From Anthoceros angustus (lineage: Eukaryota > Streptophyta > Anthocerotopsida > Anthocerotales > Anthocerotaceae): a stretch of DNA of 31,443 bases. The stretch spans positions 307,159 to 338,601 of the forward strand of contig MU008190.1 of the NCBI GenBank assembly GCA_010909165.1, in the 5' to 3' direction. The notes under the pieces are model-generated. The model had not been told where the DNA came from. It did not search any database and worked only from the letters and a program-made list of their open reading frames with translations. Each line of letters begins with the position of its first letter. Position 1 is the stretch's first letter. The position numbers and the translations under genes were made by a program. Positions 20,065 to 31,441 of the stretch are shown in pieces.

Positions 20065-20104
20065 GAGGGACGAGAGGAGGCTCAGCAGAGAACATGATAA
20101 TCTT

Positions 20105-20134
20105 GGAAGGGGGTTAATATACAAACCCCCTTCC
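20105..20134. repeat. Perfect 11-bp inverted repeat after integrase
   Basis: GGAAGGGGGTT (20105-20115) pairs with AACCCCCTTCC (20124-20134) around an 8-base loop. The left arm is purine-rich and could be the old polypurine tract of the element, but no LTR follows. Confidence 0.7.
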
Positions 20135-20702
20135 GCACAACCGAAACCCCCTTCACAAAAAAGACACCGTTTGGGAAATGCAAAATACGTCGAATCCTCC
20201 GTCAACAGCATGCATGCTAAATCTGAAGGGGAAAAAACATTGATATTTCACAATTCATAAAACGAGGGCTTCTTGGTGGCGCCTGGCCGCCTGTGCCAGT
20301 ATCCTTGCCTAGCATGCTTTGACACAAGTAATGAAAGAAAATCCGATATCTTGTTTCAAAACCCTCTTAGTCCCTCGAATATAGTCTTTCCTCTACAAAG
20401 ATCCCTCAGGCGGTGATCTCGAGACTCATACTGCGCTTGGGTGGCTTCAATCTAAAACAAGCCGGGTTGCGCATGCGTTCAATTCTACTACATCGGTCTA
20501 CCGCCAGGCCTTCGCTTCATCATCTTCAGCGTCGCCTGCATTTGTCGCCACCACTCCCGGTGGCACACGATCCGAGGGTTTGTTGTCCTTCCTCTAGCAA
20601 GTCCCCTGTTTGCTTTCATCCTCCTTGCACTAAGTGGAACCACCTGAGCTTTCGAACAATTTTTTTCGCTAATACAAACTTCTTTAGCCTGATTGTGCCG
20701 CT
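20135..20702. other. Unassigned spacer between retroelement and CACTA-like terminus
   Basis: No motif recognised. A + frame at 20413-20772 gives an unrecognised Ser/His/Pro-rich peptide that I do not regard as a gene. It may be host DNA or old repeat. Confidence 0.3.
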
Positions 20703-20732
20703 CCTACTACAAAATGAGCGAGTTTATGACGG
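20703..20732 (+). repeat. Possible CACTA terminal inverted repeat
   Basis: CCTACTACAAAATGAGCG followed by AGTTTATGACGG resembles the start of many plant CACTA elements (CACTACTACAAAAA ... GACGG). The first bases differ from consensus. No matching reverse copy was found near 30.7 kb, where the plant sequence breaks off. The link to the TNP2 gene at 27.4-29.8 kb is inferred. Confidence 0.35.
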
Positions 20733-20806
20733 AATTAAAGACATGGGAGAGATGATTCCGGTGGGAAAATGACAACGCTTGCTGCCAGGCAATTCGTGAT
20801 ATGGTA

Positions 20807-20840
20807 GTCATTCAGAAATCGTGCTCGATTTCAGAATGAC
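20807..20840. repeat. Strong hairpin, 15-bp arms, one mismatch
   Basis: GTCATTCAGAAATCG (20807-20821) and CGATTTCAGAATGAC (20826-20840) pair except at one position, with a 4-base loop TGCT. It lies about 100 bases inside the CACTA-like terminus, where such elements carry subterminal repeats. Confidence 0.75.
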
Positions 20841-23800
20841 GTCCTCAAGCAGGTGCTTGCATATCGTCACCGTTCACGTTTTTGGGGGTTCCCGTTCCGT
20901 TGGACCACTCTCTCACTTGCGTGCAACTGGTAGATAATTTCACAGGGGGTTGCGGTCGGATGGGGGCGTTGTCGGTGATGAAATGACTGGCGTCCCCGCC
21001 ACCGGCACCCACCTCCTCCATCCGTCCGCCTTGTGTGGTCCCCTGCGGGGAGACGCCACGTGGACAAGAGCACGACAGCCTGTGGTGTTTGGCATCTTGA
21101 TCGACAGTCATTAACCTTGACGCCGGGTCGAGCAGCCCGGCCTCGTCGGTCATCATGTTCAGTGTCATGCTTTTGGCGCACTTGTCCATTTCCACGGGCC
21201 CGTGACACGTGGAAATGGGTTCCATCAAATTAAAACATTGAATCGGTTGGCTAATGCGAGGTTGTTGCAACAAGCGAGATTACCCACCGCAAACTTAGCA
21301 TACCTCGGACTACATCTAAGCGGTGTTACAATTATTTGTTAGGAACCACATAAGATAACCCGATCCAATTAAGGTAATACAATGACCTCCAAAAGTACTG
21401 GAAGAAACCCCTCTCTGGTAGGACCTCACATATCAGACGACGAACACCTTCGGGGTGGCGACTACGCCATCCAGAAACCCTCCCACCCTCCCCATGACAT
21501 TTCAGCTGTGACTCCGCATCATGCTTCCAGGCGCGCCTCCAAAATGTCCTTAGTTGGCGGCTTCGCCTTCTTCATCTTCCTGCGATTCCTTCGTTTTCAA
21601 GGCACCGTGTTCTGCCTAGCGGCCGGGTTCCGCCATCCATGCCCCTACAAGTTCCTCCTTCTCCCGGGACCGCAAGGCTGCTCGGTTATCCGGTGGGAGT
21701 GCCAATGACATCCTGCGTTTTCATGGACAATGTCCACAGAGATTCGGTTGTCCGGAGTTGTCCAGGATCCTTTGCCCGACCACTCTCTCCTCCTCAGCCA
21801 TTCGCCTCTGCATTATCGTGAGCCAGACATCTGCGGTGCCCTTCGAGCATCCATCGGTGCTTGCACACCAGAGCAAGAAGCCAGAATCGCCAGCACACCC
21901 GCACACCATTGACACATGCAAAAACTAGCACCCTCCGGTGATTCCTTGGTTGCACACTAAAAACCATGTCCCACCGGGTCGATCTATCAGGCCTTTCAAT
22001 GACCTTAGCTTGGAGGAGCACCGAAAATATACGCCTCCCGAGCGCCCATCCGTTCTGTATGCGCCTCCCTACAACGAGTACACACCACCCGCTTAGTTCC
22101 CCTTTCCATATTCATGCAATGCATGGTACAGGCCACAGACGGGGGTGGGAGTGTACATCGTGGCATTCACACCCAACACGAATGTCGTATTAAGTAAAGC
22201 CCGTGCACATTGGGACCTTGCATTATCATCTCAATGGCAAAATACAGGTGCATTCCTTACCTCCTGTGACTCCACCACCAGCTGCAAGAGCACCACCCCC
22301 ACCATCTGGCCATTCGTATGCAAAGTTCCGTTGTCAGCGCATGAAACGAGGAGAACCACCAAAGCCCGCACTTTCCAGCAGTCCTCCCCGAGTTGGATAC
22401 CGTGGGCACTTACCTATTGTTCCTCCCTCTCCGTTTGATGGAGCTCCTATTTCCACTGCAATATGATGCCAGTGCAAGGGTTAGTCCATGAGTCCATGTG
22501 TCACAACGAAACTCTCAGTGTGTTTCCAATCACCACTATTCTCGCTTCTTGAAGGATTTGACATGTGTACTGGTTCTCGCTTCCACTTCCGATTGTCCTG
22601 TAACTAAAAATCGTGAATTTTAGGTTAGCGAATGGTATATCGCGCACACCACATCCGACATGACCCACTGGAAGCACAACTAATGAGATTTTCCTCACGT
22701 CGCCTCCCTCCCAGATGCATCCCCGGCCTGCATCGTGCTCGCAGCCCACCGCACCTCTAAGACGGATGGTCATGGGCCATACATGTCCTCGACCAAGGCG
22801 TCAAGTCCTGGCCCACCGCCCGACCAAATGGATTTGTCCACTGTCCCATGTTTGTCCTTCCTTGCCTCCACTGCAGTCTCATGGACATCTTGGCCGACTC
22901 CATTGCCCGCCTCAGACAGTGCGTGACTCACTCGATTGTTGTCCACCACACGAGTCATCGAGTCGGGCGTAGCGCAACCGGGTGTCCTCTTCCCCGACGT
23001 CCTAAGAATCCGTGCCCCCTTCTTCACCCTTTGCAAGTGGTTGTAGCACCTAGCCCGTGTGCAATTGGAGAACTTTGTGCGGATGACTTCCTTGTTTGTG
23101 ATCGACGGGTACTCCTCGGCCACCTTGTCCACCAGGTCTAGTCGAAGCGCGATGTCATGCTTCGTCCAGCACTTCAGAAACTGTAGCTTTGAGGCCACCA
23201 GTTCCTGGATTCTTTTTCGATGATGCTTCTCCGCCTCAAAGACTCCACTGGACATGTCTCAAGCGGCCTCATCACACCTTGCTTGCCAACGCGTTGATAT
23301 CCTCGATGCCCATGGACCTTGATGAGTTTGCGGATCACATCATCGTGCAATTCGTGCGATGAGCTCGAATAACACCGGGCAAAGCAAAGAACCTCAGATT
23401 CTCTCCTGACTTCACTTCACGCATGGAAGTCATCATGGCTACGCTGCGTCATCTTCCCGCATGTCCAAAGGTGGATGTCATCCTCGCTTTCCGACCACTG
23501 GCCTCTTCCTCGCCTCGCGCCCATGTTGCTAGCCCATCCGGCGAATCCGGCCCAGTGCCCACCCGACCATTACTCTTCCGGCCTTGCCGATATGCGGTGG
23601 CTCTGCATTCCACTTCCCTCGAGTCGGCGTCTGTTCCAGGCCACCCCTTCCGCCAAAGACGGGAACCCGAGGTGTGATGGTAACACCACACATGGTGACA
23701 AGGAGTTGTGAGCAGCAAGCGCTTACCTTGTTTGAAATTCGGAAGTGCATGTCCGGGGCGGCACTGCAGTGGTGAGCGGAGGGAGGCGGGAGGCGCACGG

Positions 23801-26800
23801 AGGAGGGAAAGGGCAGGGGATGGGATGACGCGAGCGGAGCCGTACCTGCTTGCGCCGTGTGTTGCGCCCGGTGGTCCTGCTCTCGTCTGAGTTCCCATGC
23901 CGGATGTGGGATGGCGCCTCTGCTGGCTTCCCACAATCCGCACCTGAGCTCAAGTCTACATAGAACTCATGCGTGGACAGATCGGGAGGGAGGCTTGGCT
24001 GCCCTCCACCTCGGGTCGACTGCGGGCCGACATCCCCTAGCCCTCCAGAAGGTGGAGGTCCGGTTATGACGTCGTCTGGCGGGACGGGGCCTCTCGGTCT
24101 TCCACCTTCATCACCCGCACTGCCCCAAAGATCCAGACGGGTCCTTGGCGCCGCTTCCTGCGCTAACGCCTGCAAACCCTTCCATCCAACCCAGCTCTGG
24201 CGACTCCCCATCTTCCAAGCTCTTTGAGATGGCGCGTGTATTTGAGTTGCGCCAACCTCACGACTCGGCGAGGCTAGAGCAAATGGGGCCGCCATGTGTC
24301 CTTGCCGACGAATCGCTCACGGACATCCTGCCTCCTCCATGGGACCCGCGCCACACGGTGTTGATAACGCCCGGCGGCCTGCCAGACGCTCTCGCCTCGC
24401 ATGAGCATCACCAACTGTGCCCGGTGAGGCGATTGCTTCGCGGATCCTCATCCATGCATGCCTCGGTTGCATTCAAACGGCCTGCAGGGCATGCCACCAT
24501 GCCGAGGGCGATGGCAGATAGCTCATCCGAGTCCGCATCCATGGGCCTTCCAAGGCGAGTGGAGGGCGAAAGCCTAACATAGCGCTCTCGAGAGCGTCAA
24601 ACGCCATAAGGAGGAGAACTTCAAGGCGTGGTGAAGGCGGTGTCCAAATGGGAAGGAGCCCGCGTTTTGGGCATGCAGACAGGGGAATGGCCGGTTTGGG
24701 CCGACAAAATGATGGCCCACATCCCCATAAATGCTTGTAGTAATTGCTGCCTACCATGTACTACAGAACATTCATGTCGAGCACTGATTCCGTAGGATGC
24801 TGAGTCCTCCACTACTCCCGCCCTTTCCGGAACACTCTGAAACACATTCCTACTTACTTCCACTCGCGATGGGCCCGAGATGGTCACACGGACACCTTAT
24901 CAAAGGCAATACTTCATGTGTGTACATGTTGAGGAACACAGTCCATGCAACCCAGACGGAACCGGACCATGGAGTCCTGCTGCATCGGCCTGTTGCGCAT
25001 CGTCAACTTCCCGCTCCACTCCATGACCTCCTTCCTTGGGTGCCTAGTTGGGAGGACGCGAAGAAGCAGGTTTCCGCGCCACCGTTACGTTTGGTTGTGT
25101 AAGAGTCGGAGGTGGGTGTTGGTGCCCGCGCTTGCAAGGCTTAAACTGGTATGGGTGCTTGCGAATCCATATGCCAATTTGAGATATGGATTGCCGCATC
25201 TTCGGCAGACGCTGTTGCGCGAGGCCCCGTGTGACCTTCCGAGTTTCGTGCCACCGAAAGCGATTTCCCACGATACCCCATTCCCAGCTTTCAGCACAGA
25301 GGCCGCCATCATTTGTCCGGACCATGGCGGACGACAAGTGTCTACTACCACGACCCACTGGCTGCATGCGTTCACGGGCATCACGCCGTAATTTGTTGAT
25401 CGCCTCAAGCCCGGAAGGTGAGTGCTATGCCGGCACGGGCCTGAAGTTTACATCTGGTAGTCCGCATGGATACGCGCGACCTTCCTGCGCGAACTACAAA
25501 TGCCACATTCGGGCCGTCGCGCCGTAATCAAATTCTGCCACATTCTACTTGGAATGTGAAATATGCGATTAATCAAGAACTACCAATGCGCCTCTTTCAC
25601 ACAAAGCAACAACAGCGCCTTCGCGCCAAAACTCCTTGGCCCACAGAAGTCCCATGTATACGTGGAAGGCTTCCTGTCACACCCAAGCTCCTTCGCATCG
25701 AGAATATAAACCCCTGCACCCCCGCCCACCTCCCACATTTTCAATTCCATGCCATCGCTACTTTGGTTATAGCCCTGCTCATTCTCTATGAAATCATTCT
25801 TCGCAGCGCCTTTTGTGGGATGGAGAGCCGAGATGGCTATTGTATCGAATGACCGGTCTTCCGGCCATTCAAGCGAGTGAACCTAGTTCCTCGCCCCATT
25901 ACGGACTCGCCTCCCGATTCGGGTTCTCGATTCCGAGCAACCTTATCGCCTTCAACTTCTCCCTTCTCGCCTCGATTCACAACTTGCGCAGAGGCCCCAA
26001 TCTGCTGGAGGGCTCCGAGGTGTGGCTATGAGCAAGCGACGTGTGCAAATGCTGAATGCCCGCCTTCCTGCCCGGCCCCGCAGCGGGATCACGCCCAACT
26101 CTCTCGGGACTACGCCGCCCTTGCGTTCGTCAGATCGGAGAAGTTGAACCACTTGGACTATGGGCCCCCGGTCCCGGCAAGTGGTGCATTCAGCTTGTGG
26201 AGCCCTGTGGATTGTTCACCTCGGAGAAATACAATTGGTTCACACGACTTTCGACGAACGATGCCGCCCATGGAATCATGACGAAGGACAAGTGGCAAAT
26301 TCCCAAGCCTTGGTACGTGTGATCCGAGGTCGGGCCCGCATGTTAGAACGTGCAAAGAAATTGGGGACTACGTTGTCGACATTCTCGGAGAGATGAAAAG
26401 CGGAGGAACCCGTGAAGTTTGCGACATCGGTGGAGGTGGGGACTCAAAGAACCCATGTGGCCTTCAATTGCCGATTCGGAGCCCACCGGTTGACATCCGG
26501 GTCCGTGGAGCTGAACCCATGTTTTGTTGAGGAGAAGGAGGTGCTGCCTATCAGCCGTAACAACTTGAAAGCCACATCGAGAGCGAGCGCGGTGGGCAGT
26601 GGAGCGAGCATGGCGGAGGATGCTTGGACCGCTGGTCCAAGGTGGGATGAAGAAAAGGCTTACGTTGTGGACGGGTCCTCGCCGGCTTGAAGAACTTGCC
26701 GCGCAAGGGTGATGGGAAGTTGGCAATCAAGAAGTCAATTGACAACCCAGGTGCGTGGGTTTTGCCCACAAGCTCCATTTTGTCTACAACCATGTTGAAC

Positions 26801-27396
26801 ATTTCACGGCATACATCGATTTCCGTCTGAACGTTGAAGGCATCTACCACATCCTAGAAGCCTGTGATCTAATTGTCAAATGTTGCCACTGCGTCGGGAA
26901 CAGGAAGGGTCATGCTCTGGTGGTCGGAACAGTCTTTGCTTTCATGTTTTCCCCACCGACGGCACGCCATTGGAAGTTGATGTGTAGATGCATCATGTTC
27001 GGATTACCTTTTGGCTAGCGAACCGTCCCAACGCCTTGGTGTATGCAGGATGCTTCGAAGATGGCCTCGGCCACCAGCTTTAGACATTTGTGTTAGAAGC
27101 CCTTTGCTGGGCAATTTGGGACTGCACCAAGCCCTCTCAGGCGTTGTTGTGTTTTTGTTTGTAGCCCTTTGCTGGGCAGTTTTGTCTAATGGCTTCAAGC
27201 CCACCTTGGCCCGCTTTGCCTCTTGGTCTCGCTTTTCGAACATTGAACATCCGCCGTGGACAATCGGTGAACACTGCACATACACACAGCTTGTGACCCT
27301 CGAACCCACTTCCTACCCACCCAGCGAACTCGAGCCCTCACCATCATAAGGGCACTGTCCCCGTCCTCTACTAAGAAGAGGAGCCCTCCTCTTTCT
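20841..27396. other. Large unassigned, probably transposon-derived region
   Basis: About 6.5 kb with many short open frames on both strands and none long enough or conserved enough to call, apart from the weak candidate at 22770-23255. A 16-base exact direct repeat, AGCCCTTTGCTGGGCA, occurs at 27098 and 27163. The most economical reading is the body of the same decayed CACTA element, which normally carries further genes besides TNP2. I could not confirm any. Confidence 0.35.
22770..23255 (-). CDS. Hypothetical protein, possibly transposon-derived
   Basis: 161 codons, starting MSSGVFEAEKHHRKRIQELV. The first ~100 residues are basic and helix-like with 'CWTKHDIALRLDLVDKVAEE' and 'NKEVIRTKFSNC', faintly like a DNA-binding helical domain. 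The second half has no recognisable pattern. It lies downstream of the TNP2 remnant on the same strand, where CACTA elements can carry a second, DNA-binding protein gene. No family is recognised, and the coding status is uncertain. Confidence 0.25.
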   Translation of the reverse strand: MSSGVFEAEKHHRKRIQELVASKLQFLKCWTKHDIALRLDLVDKVAEEYPSITNKEVIRTKFSNCTRARCYNHLQRVKKGARILRTSGKRTPGCATPDSMTRVVDNNRVSHALSEAGNGVGQDVHETAVEARKDKHGTVDKSIWSGGGPGLDALVEDMYGP

Positions 27397-29830
27397 CTAG
27401 TAGTGAATCCCACCGAGATGGGATAGGAGTGCAAAATGTACCACTGCGCCCGTGTTCCACATCGGGGTGTGCAGCTGGATGTGGGCAAATGTGAAGGGCC
27501 CTGTTTTGTGGTCCCGTCGATACCTATACACGCGCCTTGTGTCCACTGCCGTGAAACCGCTAATGTCTGGTGCCATTGAAACATGGATTGCAGAAGTGTC
27601 ACACAGAAACCACTTGATGAGGAGGACGAAAGCAATGAGGTCGGCACCCTCGAAGGACACGTCTAGGATTTGCTCCATTTGCCCATAAAACTGGACTGGC
27701 TGGTCTTCCATGTCAACGTGCCAAACACCCAATCTTGGGTAGAACGGCGGTGTTGATCACCGCAATGGTGCGTAGTGGTATCCCATTGTCTCCAATCCCG
27801 AAACACTTCACCTTCTCGGCGCGGACCGTTCACAAAAGCTCGATCTGGTGTAGTCCACCGGACGCCCATCGGTTTGTTTGCACCGACCTCCAACCAGTGG
27901 TGAGGTAGGTGGATGGATTCCCGCCTCGAATTCACCACGGATTGCTTGCAGGTTTTGAGTGCAAAATGAAATGCCAGGCACGACGCCCAAGGCTCTAGTC
28001 CCGGTCTTTGCTTTCCGATAGGGCGCATCCGAACGGGTATTGAGGTTTGGTGGAACAAATGGGCTTGGCAGGGGTTCACGCCGCCAGTAGTCCGTCGTAG
28101 AACATGCTCTCCGTTGCAAGGTAAGGGCCATGCTTCCCTTGCTTGTTGCACGATTGATTGCTTGAAACCCTATATGGCGTTTCAATCGGGTACATCCAGC
28201 GGACATGGACAAGGCGAGGCCACTTCATCAATCAAATGTATAAACAAGTGCATTGGGTTCCAAAACATCGACGGTAACACCGCTCCAATGCCACCATTGT
28301 GTTCACAACTTTTGCATCACGGAAGGTCATCGGGGTGTATTGCCTCGCAAATCCACTGTAAATGGAGGAAACCTCAATGAAGGACTCGTGATTCAGCCTG
28401 AAGCGGTGCCGCAATGCAATGGGAAATAGTATTGCATCAACGATGCTACCGTGACTTTTCAAACCCGTGACTTTTGCACCACCAAAACAAGTTGCAAGGT
28501 TGGAGCCAAAAGTAGTTGGTGGCCTCATTTTGCATAACTCTGTTTTAACGGCTGGATGTCCTCCTTGGACAATGCATAGGACGCCGCGGGCGATGCGCCT
28601 CCGTTATCCCACAACGGCCACAACCGTGGTTTGGAGTCCAAATCCATGAGGTCAATTCTTGCATTGTGCGTGTCCCATCGCCCGCTCCATACATGCGAAC
28701 GCCTCGCGCTTGTTCACCTCCGTGTGCATCACGTCTTTGACCCGAGCTTGAATTCCGGGCGCTTTTCAATGAAACCGGACATCGTTTCACACCCTGCACT
28801 TAGGGTTCGCCCAGACACCGGTGGTGCCCTCGCCAGCTGTCATCTCGTCCACAATATCCTGACGGTGCGAGAAGGCGGGACGGAGCTCTACCGCATTGTC
28901 AAAAATTCACCATAGGCTCGCCTCACATCCATCGAAGGGCACCATCGGGTGACCATCGCACAACACCTTGTCCAAGGCATTGGACCACGCTTCCAATAAC
29001 CCACCGCAATCAACACAACACGGTAGCCTCGACCGCAATCCGAATAGAGCTCCAAGACCGGGTAATCGCAAGTGGCATGTAGCGACGTAGCATGAACTGA
29101 CTGGGTGGACAATGGTTTTGAGTGATCACACAGGAACACCCTCCCACAACATGGCCAGCTCTTCTAATAATGGTTGCAAGTACACATCAACATTCTTCAC
29201 TTTTCGCCCGGGATGATAATGGGCATTAGTATCCTCTGCCTCTTTGTTGTAAGCCATGGGGGGAGATTATGAATCAAAAGAAGCACAGGCCAGATGGAAT
29301 AGGAAGCAGCCCGGTTCCCACTGGGATTAAAGCCATCAATGGAAATCCCAAACCGGATATTGCGATCTTCAAGGCCAAAATCACTCACCGAATCCAAAGC
29401 CCGCCAAGCGAGTGTGTCCGCCATGATTTGCAGCTTCCCATCAGTGCTCCTATGACCCTTCCACCAAGTCACTCACTCAGCGGTGACAAGCAAACATTCC
29501 CAAGGCGTCAAGAAGTAAAACATGGTTTTCCGTGCAACAGCTTGACCAGCCGCCCAGTCGAATCTTGGCTCGCCAGAGGTGGCAAGCTTCTGTGATGTAG
29601 GACCCCAAAACAAGCAACCCCCCAAGCATCAATCCAACGCCCCGCCCACATGTAACAACATCTTCCGCACATCCGCCCTAGACTCCGGCATGGTGTTCTT
29701 CACGGGCAAGATTGATGTGGACAGAAGCTCAAAAATAGCGGACATTGCTGAGTTGGAAATCTTGAAACGCTCCTGTATGTTGAGGAAGGCTAGAGCCCCG
29801 GATAGTCGTGTGTGCCGGGATACTTCGCCT
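27397..29830 (-). pseudogene. CACTA (En/Spm) transposase TNP2, decayed
   Basis: Read leftwards, segments in changing frames match the plant TNP2 layout. An N-terminal helical part ('ERFKISNSAMSAIFELL', about 29700-29790) comes first. The TNP2 core (PF02992) follows at 29472-29197: 'STDGKLQIMAD', 'GISIDGFNPSGN', 'YSIWPVLLLIHNLPPW', 'IIIPGEK'. After a frame change come 'NVDVYLQPLLEEL' and 'HATCDYPVLE' (about 29190-29040). A DUF4218-like part covers 28528-28232 ('GLKSHG', 'FPIALRHRF', 'CYRRCFG'), and a DUF4216-like part covers 27732-27397 ('VQFYGQMEQILDVSF', 'DISGFTAVDTRRVY'). The intact family is about 800 to 1,000 residues and cuts and moves the element. Several frameshifts and stops make this copy non-functional. 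Confidence 0.8.
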
Positions 29831-29989
29831 GCAGTGATTGTCCACAGAGGTTTCTCGGCCTCCGCCTGTAAGGGATTTTGCCCCTCTTGCGAGCATTGCG
29901 AAACAAAGGCTTCCATGGCTTCGGACAAATGCGTGGCTTCGGTGTTTCCGCCTCTCCCCACTGGGCCGGCCTCAAGCGGTCCGCCCGCC

Positions 29990-30006
29990 CACCACCACCA
30001 CCACCA
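29990..30006. repeat. CCA trinucleotide run
   Basis: Six or so CAC/CCA repeats, read as a Trp run on the - strand in a non-coding frame. A simple sequence repeat. Confidence 0.8.
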
Positions 30007-30692
30007 GCAGGACGCGGCACAGGCTGGTTGAAATCCGCGAGTTCGGCCACTTTCCAGAGCCGCTGCAGCAATCTCTGCAGTGTGGCAAACCATCCCGCCT
30101 CCAGGCCTCCACGCAATGGGACATTGGCATCTTCCAGACGCCCACATCTCCGCTAAGCAAAATTGTCAACCGGAGGTATGCACAGGACGGGCCACCAAAA
30201 ATGCATGCCTTACCTCCGCAAGGAGCCGAGCCCAGCGGACACAGTGCAATGTCGGCAACCAGTGGTGACCGACCTTCACAACCCGGCAATTGCAAATAAC
30301 GCTGGAATCGCTTGTTCGTGAGGAGGATCCATCGATCGAAAGCGTGGCTAGCCGTGATCAATCGCGTGGCGCCTCCCTTATCCGCCACGTAACCGGGCAC
30401 AATGGAGACGTTGAAGCATCACAACTGTCCTCTCACCAACGGCCACTCCTTTCTTAACGGCCTCCCTATACGGACGCCACCCCAAACCCGTTCCTTGCAA
30501 CGCACATTCTCGGACAACGTTGGGCTTTCCATTGCAAGGCAACCAATCGAGAACCCACTTGCTTGACCATGATAATCATCAACCCAACAAAGGTTTAAGC
30601 AAAGATGTGCACACGAGGATAAGACAAAACCCGCATCGCCATAACCAACGACAATGCCTACCCGGAAAATTGTCATGCACCACATTCTTTGT
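30007..30692. other. 5' flank of the TNP2 remnant, no gene seen
   Basis: Short frames on both strands without recognised motifs. It probably belongs to the transposon or its flank. Base composition starts to shift to AT-rich at about 30.64-30.75 kb, which is where I place the junction with the bacterial-type sequence. Confidence 0.35.
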
Positions 30693-30728
30693 CTATCTTT
30701 TATGACCGGACAAGGCAATAAAAGATAG
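30693..30728. repeat. Perfect 11-bp inverted repeat at the composition break
   Basis: CTATCTTTTAT (30693-30703) and ATAAAAGATAG (30718-30728) enclose a 14-base loop. It is AT-rich and could be a bacterial intergenic hairpin or the edge of the plant transposon. It lies close to the inferred junction. Confidence 0.7.
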
Positions 30729-30826
30729 GATATATTGGTATCATTTCTTGGAAGCTTTTGCACAAATTGCCTGGTAGGGTTGCAGGTACAGATGGGTTGG
30801 GTGAAATAAAACATCATGAATAGCAT

Positions 30827-31441
30827 TTAATTCAATATACGATAAATTTTAAGATTTGGCCGCATTGCATAAAAAATCTCAGTAGGTGAAGCAATGAGAT
30901 TTTTTGATATGGTGTAAGATTTATTTTCTGCAACTAAACCTGCTTTTAAATATTCATTGTTTAGGCGAGCAATATTAGTGAGCGAAATTTCTTTCGGGCA
31001 GGCAGCTTCGCAGGCACCTGTATTGGTGCAGGAACCAAAACCCTCTTTATCCATTTGTGTAATCATATTGATTACACGATGATGGCGTTCAGGATCTCCT
31101 TGCGGTAAAAGCGCCAAATGCTGAAACAAACAGCATAGCACTGCTGTTTTTGCACGCAACCACACCGCAGCCAATACACATGGCGGCGGCAAGGCATTAT
31201 CAGCATTATCTTTATCTACTAATATTGCATTCCGTCTACTGCATTCCCGGTATTCACTGAAATGTATCCACCGGCCTGTATAATTCTGTCGAATGCAGAA
31301 CGGTCAACCATTAAGTCTTTAATTACAGGAAAAAACGGCTCTCAAGGCTCTACTACAGTGTGTCTTCATTTTGAAAGGCACGCATGTATGCATTAGTATT
31401 GGCCTGCCACGGGCCATATGTGGTTTACCATTAATATACAT
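30827..31441 (-). pseudogene. sdhB: Bacteroidota-type succinate dehydrogenase iron-sulfur subunit, multiply frameshifted
   Basis: Reading leftwards in changing frames: 'MYINGKPH', 'GPWQANTNAYMRAFQ', then '[20 protein letters not shown]' with 'GYISVNTG', 'AAAMCIGCG', 'ACKNSSAMLFVSA', then one open part (31116 down) with 'HLALLPQGDPERHH', 'CTNTGACEAACPKEISL' and 'IARLNNEYLKAGLVAE'. These are landmarks of the ~250-residue SdhB/FrdB of Bacteroidota, which passes electrons from succinate to quinone. The cysteine motif near 'CIGCG' lacks one Cys and six bases. At least four frame changes occur in 600 bp. The true C-terminus is probably near 'VAE'; the following ~30 residues run through a terminator-like hairpin. 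Plant mitochondrial SDH2 differs from this type. Confidence 0.88.
30871..30905 (-). terminator. AT-rich terminator-like hairpin after sdhB
   Basis: AAAAAATCTCA (30871-30881) and TGAGATTTTTT (30895-30905) form a perfect 11-bp stem with a 13-base loop, ending in T-runs. It follows the expected end of sdhB. It looks like a bacterial intrinsic terminator. It falls inside the read-through tail of the open frame, which supports an earlier true stop. Confidence 0.6.

Larger units (their letters stand above)
16628..20095. mobile_element. Rearranged Ty3/Gypsy LTR retroelement cluster
   Basis: Three pieces of one family lie side by side. First, a + oriented LTR (16628-17186). Second, a - oriented copy with LTR (18083-17535), primer site and gag start (17448-17161). 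Third, a + oriented piece with the LTR 3' end (18177-18336), a mutated primer site, gag (from 18379) and integrase (to about 20064). The element type follows from the initiator-Met-tRNA primer site, the Retrotrans_gag region and the H2C2-type integrase. None of the pieces is intact, and all genes are frameshifted or truncated. How the inversion arose (nested insertion, template switching or local rearrangement) cannot be told from here. Confidence 0.85.

Noticed and set aside
23449-23943. 164-codon - frame
   Set aside because: No domain, transit or repeat pattern, overlapping frames open on both strands, and no splice context.
24145-24582. 145-codon + frame
   Set aside because: Pro/Ser-rich with no recognised motif, inside the transposon-like block, with competing frames on both strands.
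29629-30147. 172-codon - frame as an independent gene
   Set aside because: Only its last part matches the TNP2 N-terminus. The Trp run comes from a CCA repeat, so it is part of the decayed transposase and its flank.
30827-31441. Plant mitochondrial SDH2 gene or organelle insertion
   Set aside because: The motif set ('QGDPERHH', 'CTNTGACEAACPKEISL') is of the Bacteroidota type, not the alphaproteobacterial-derived mitochondrial type.
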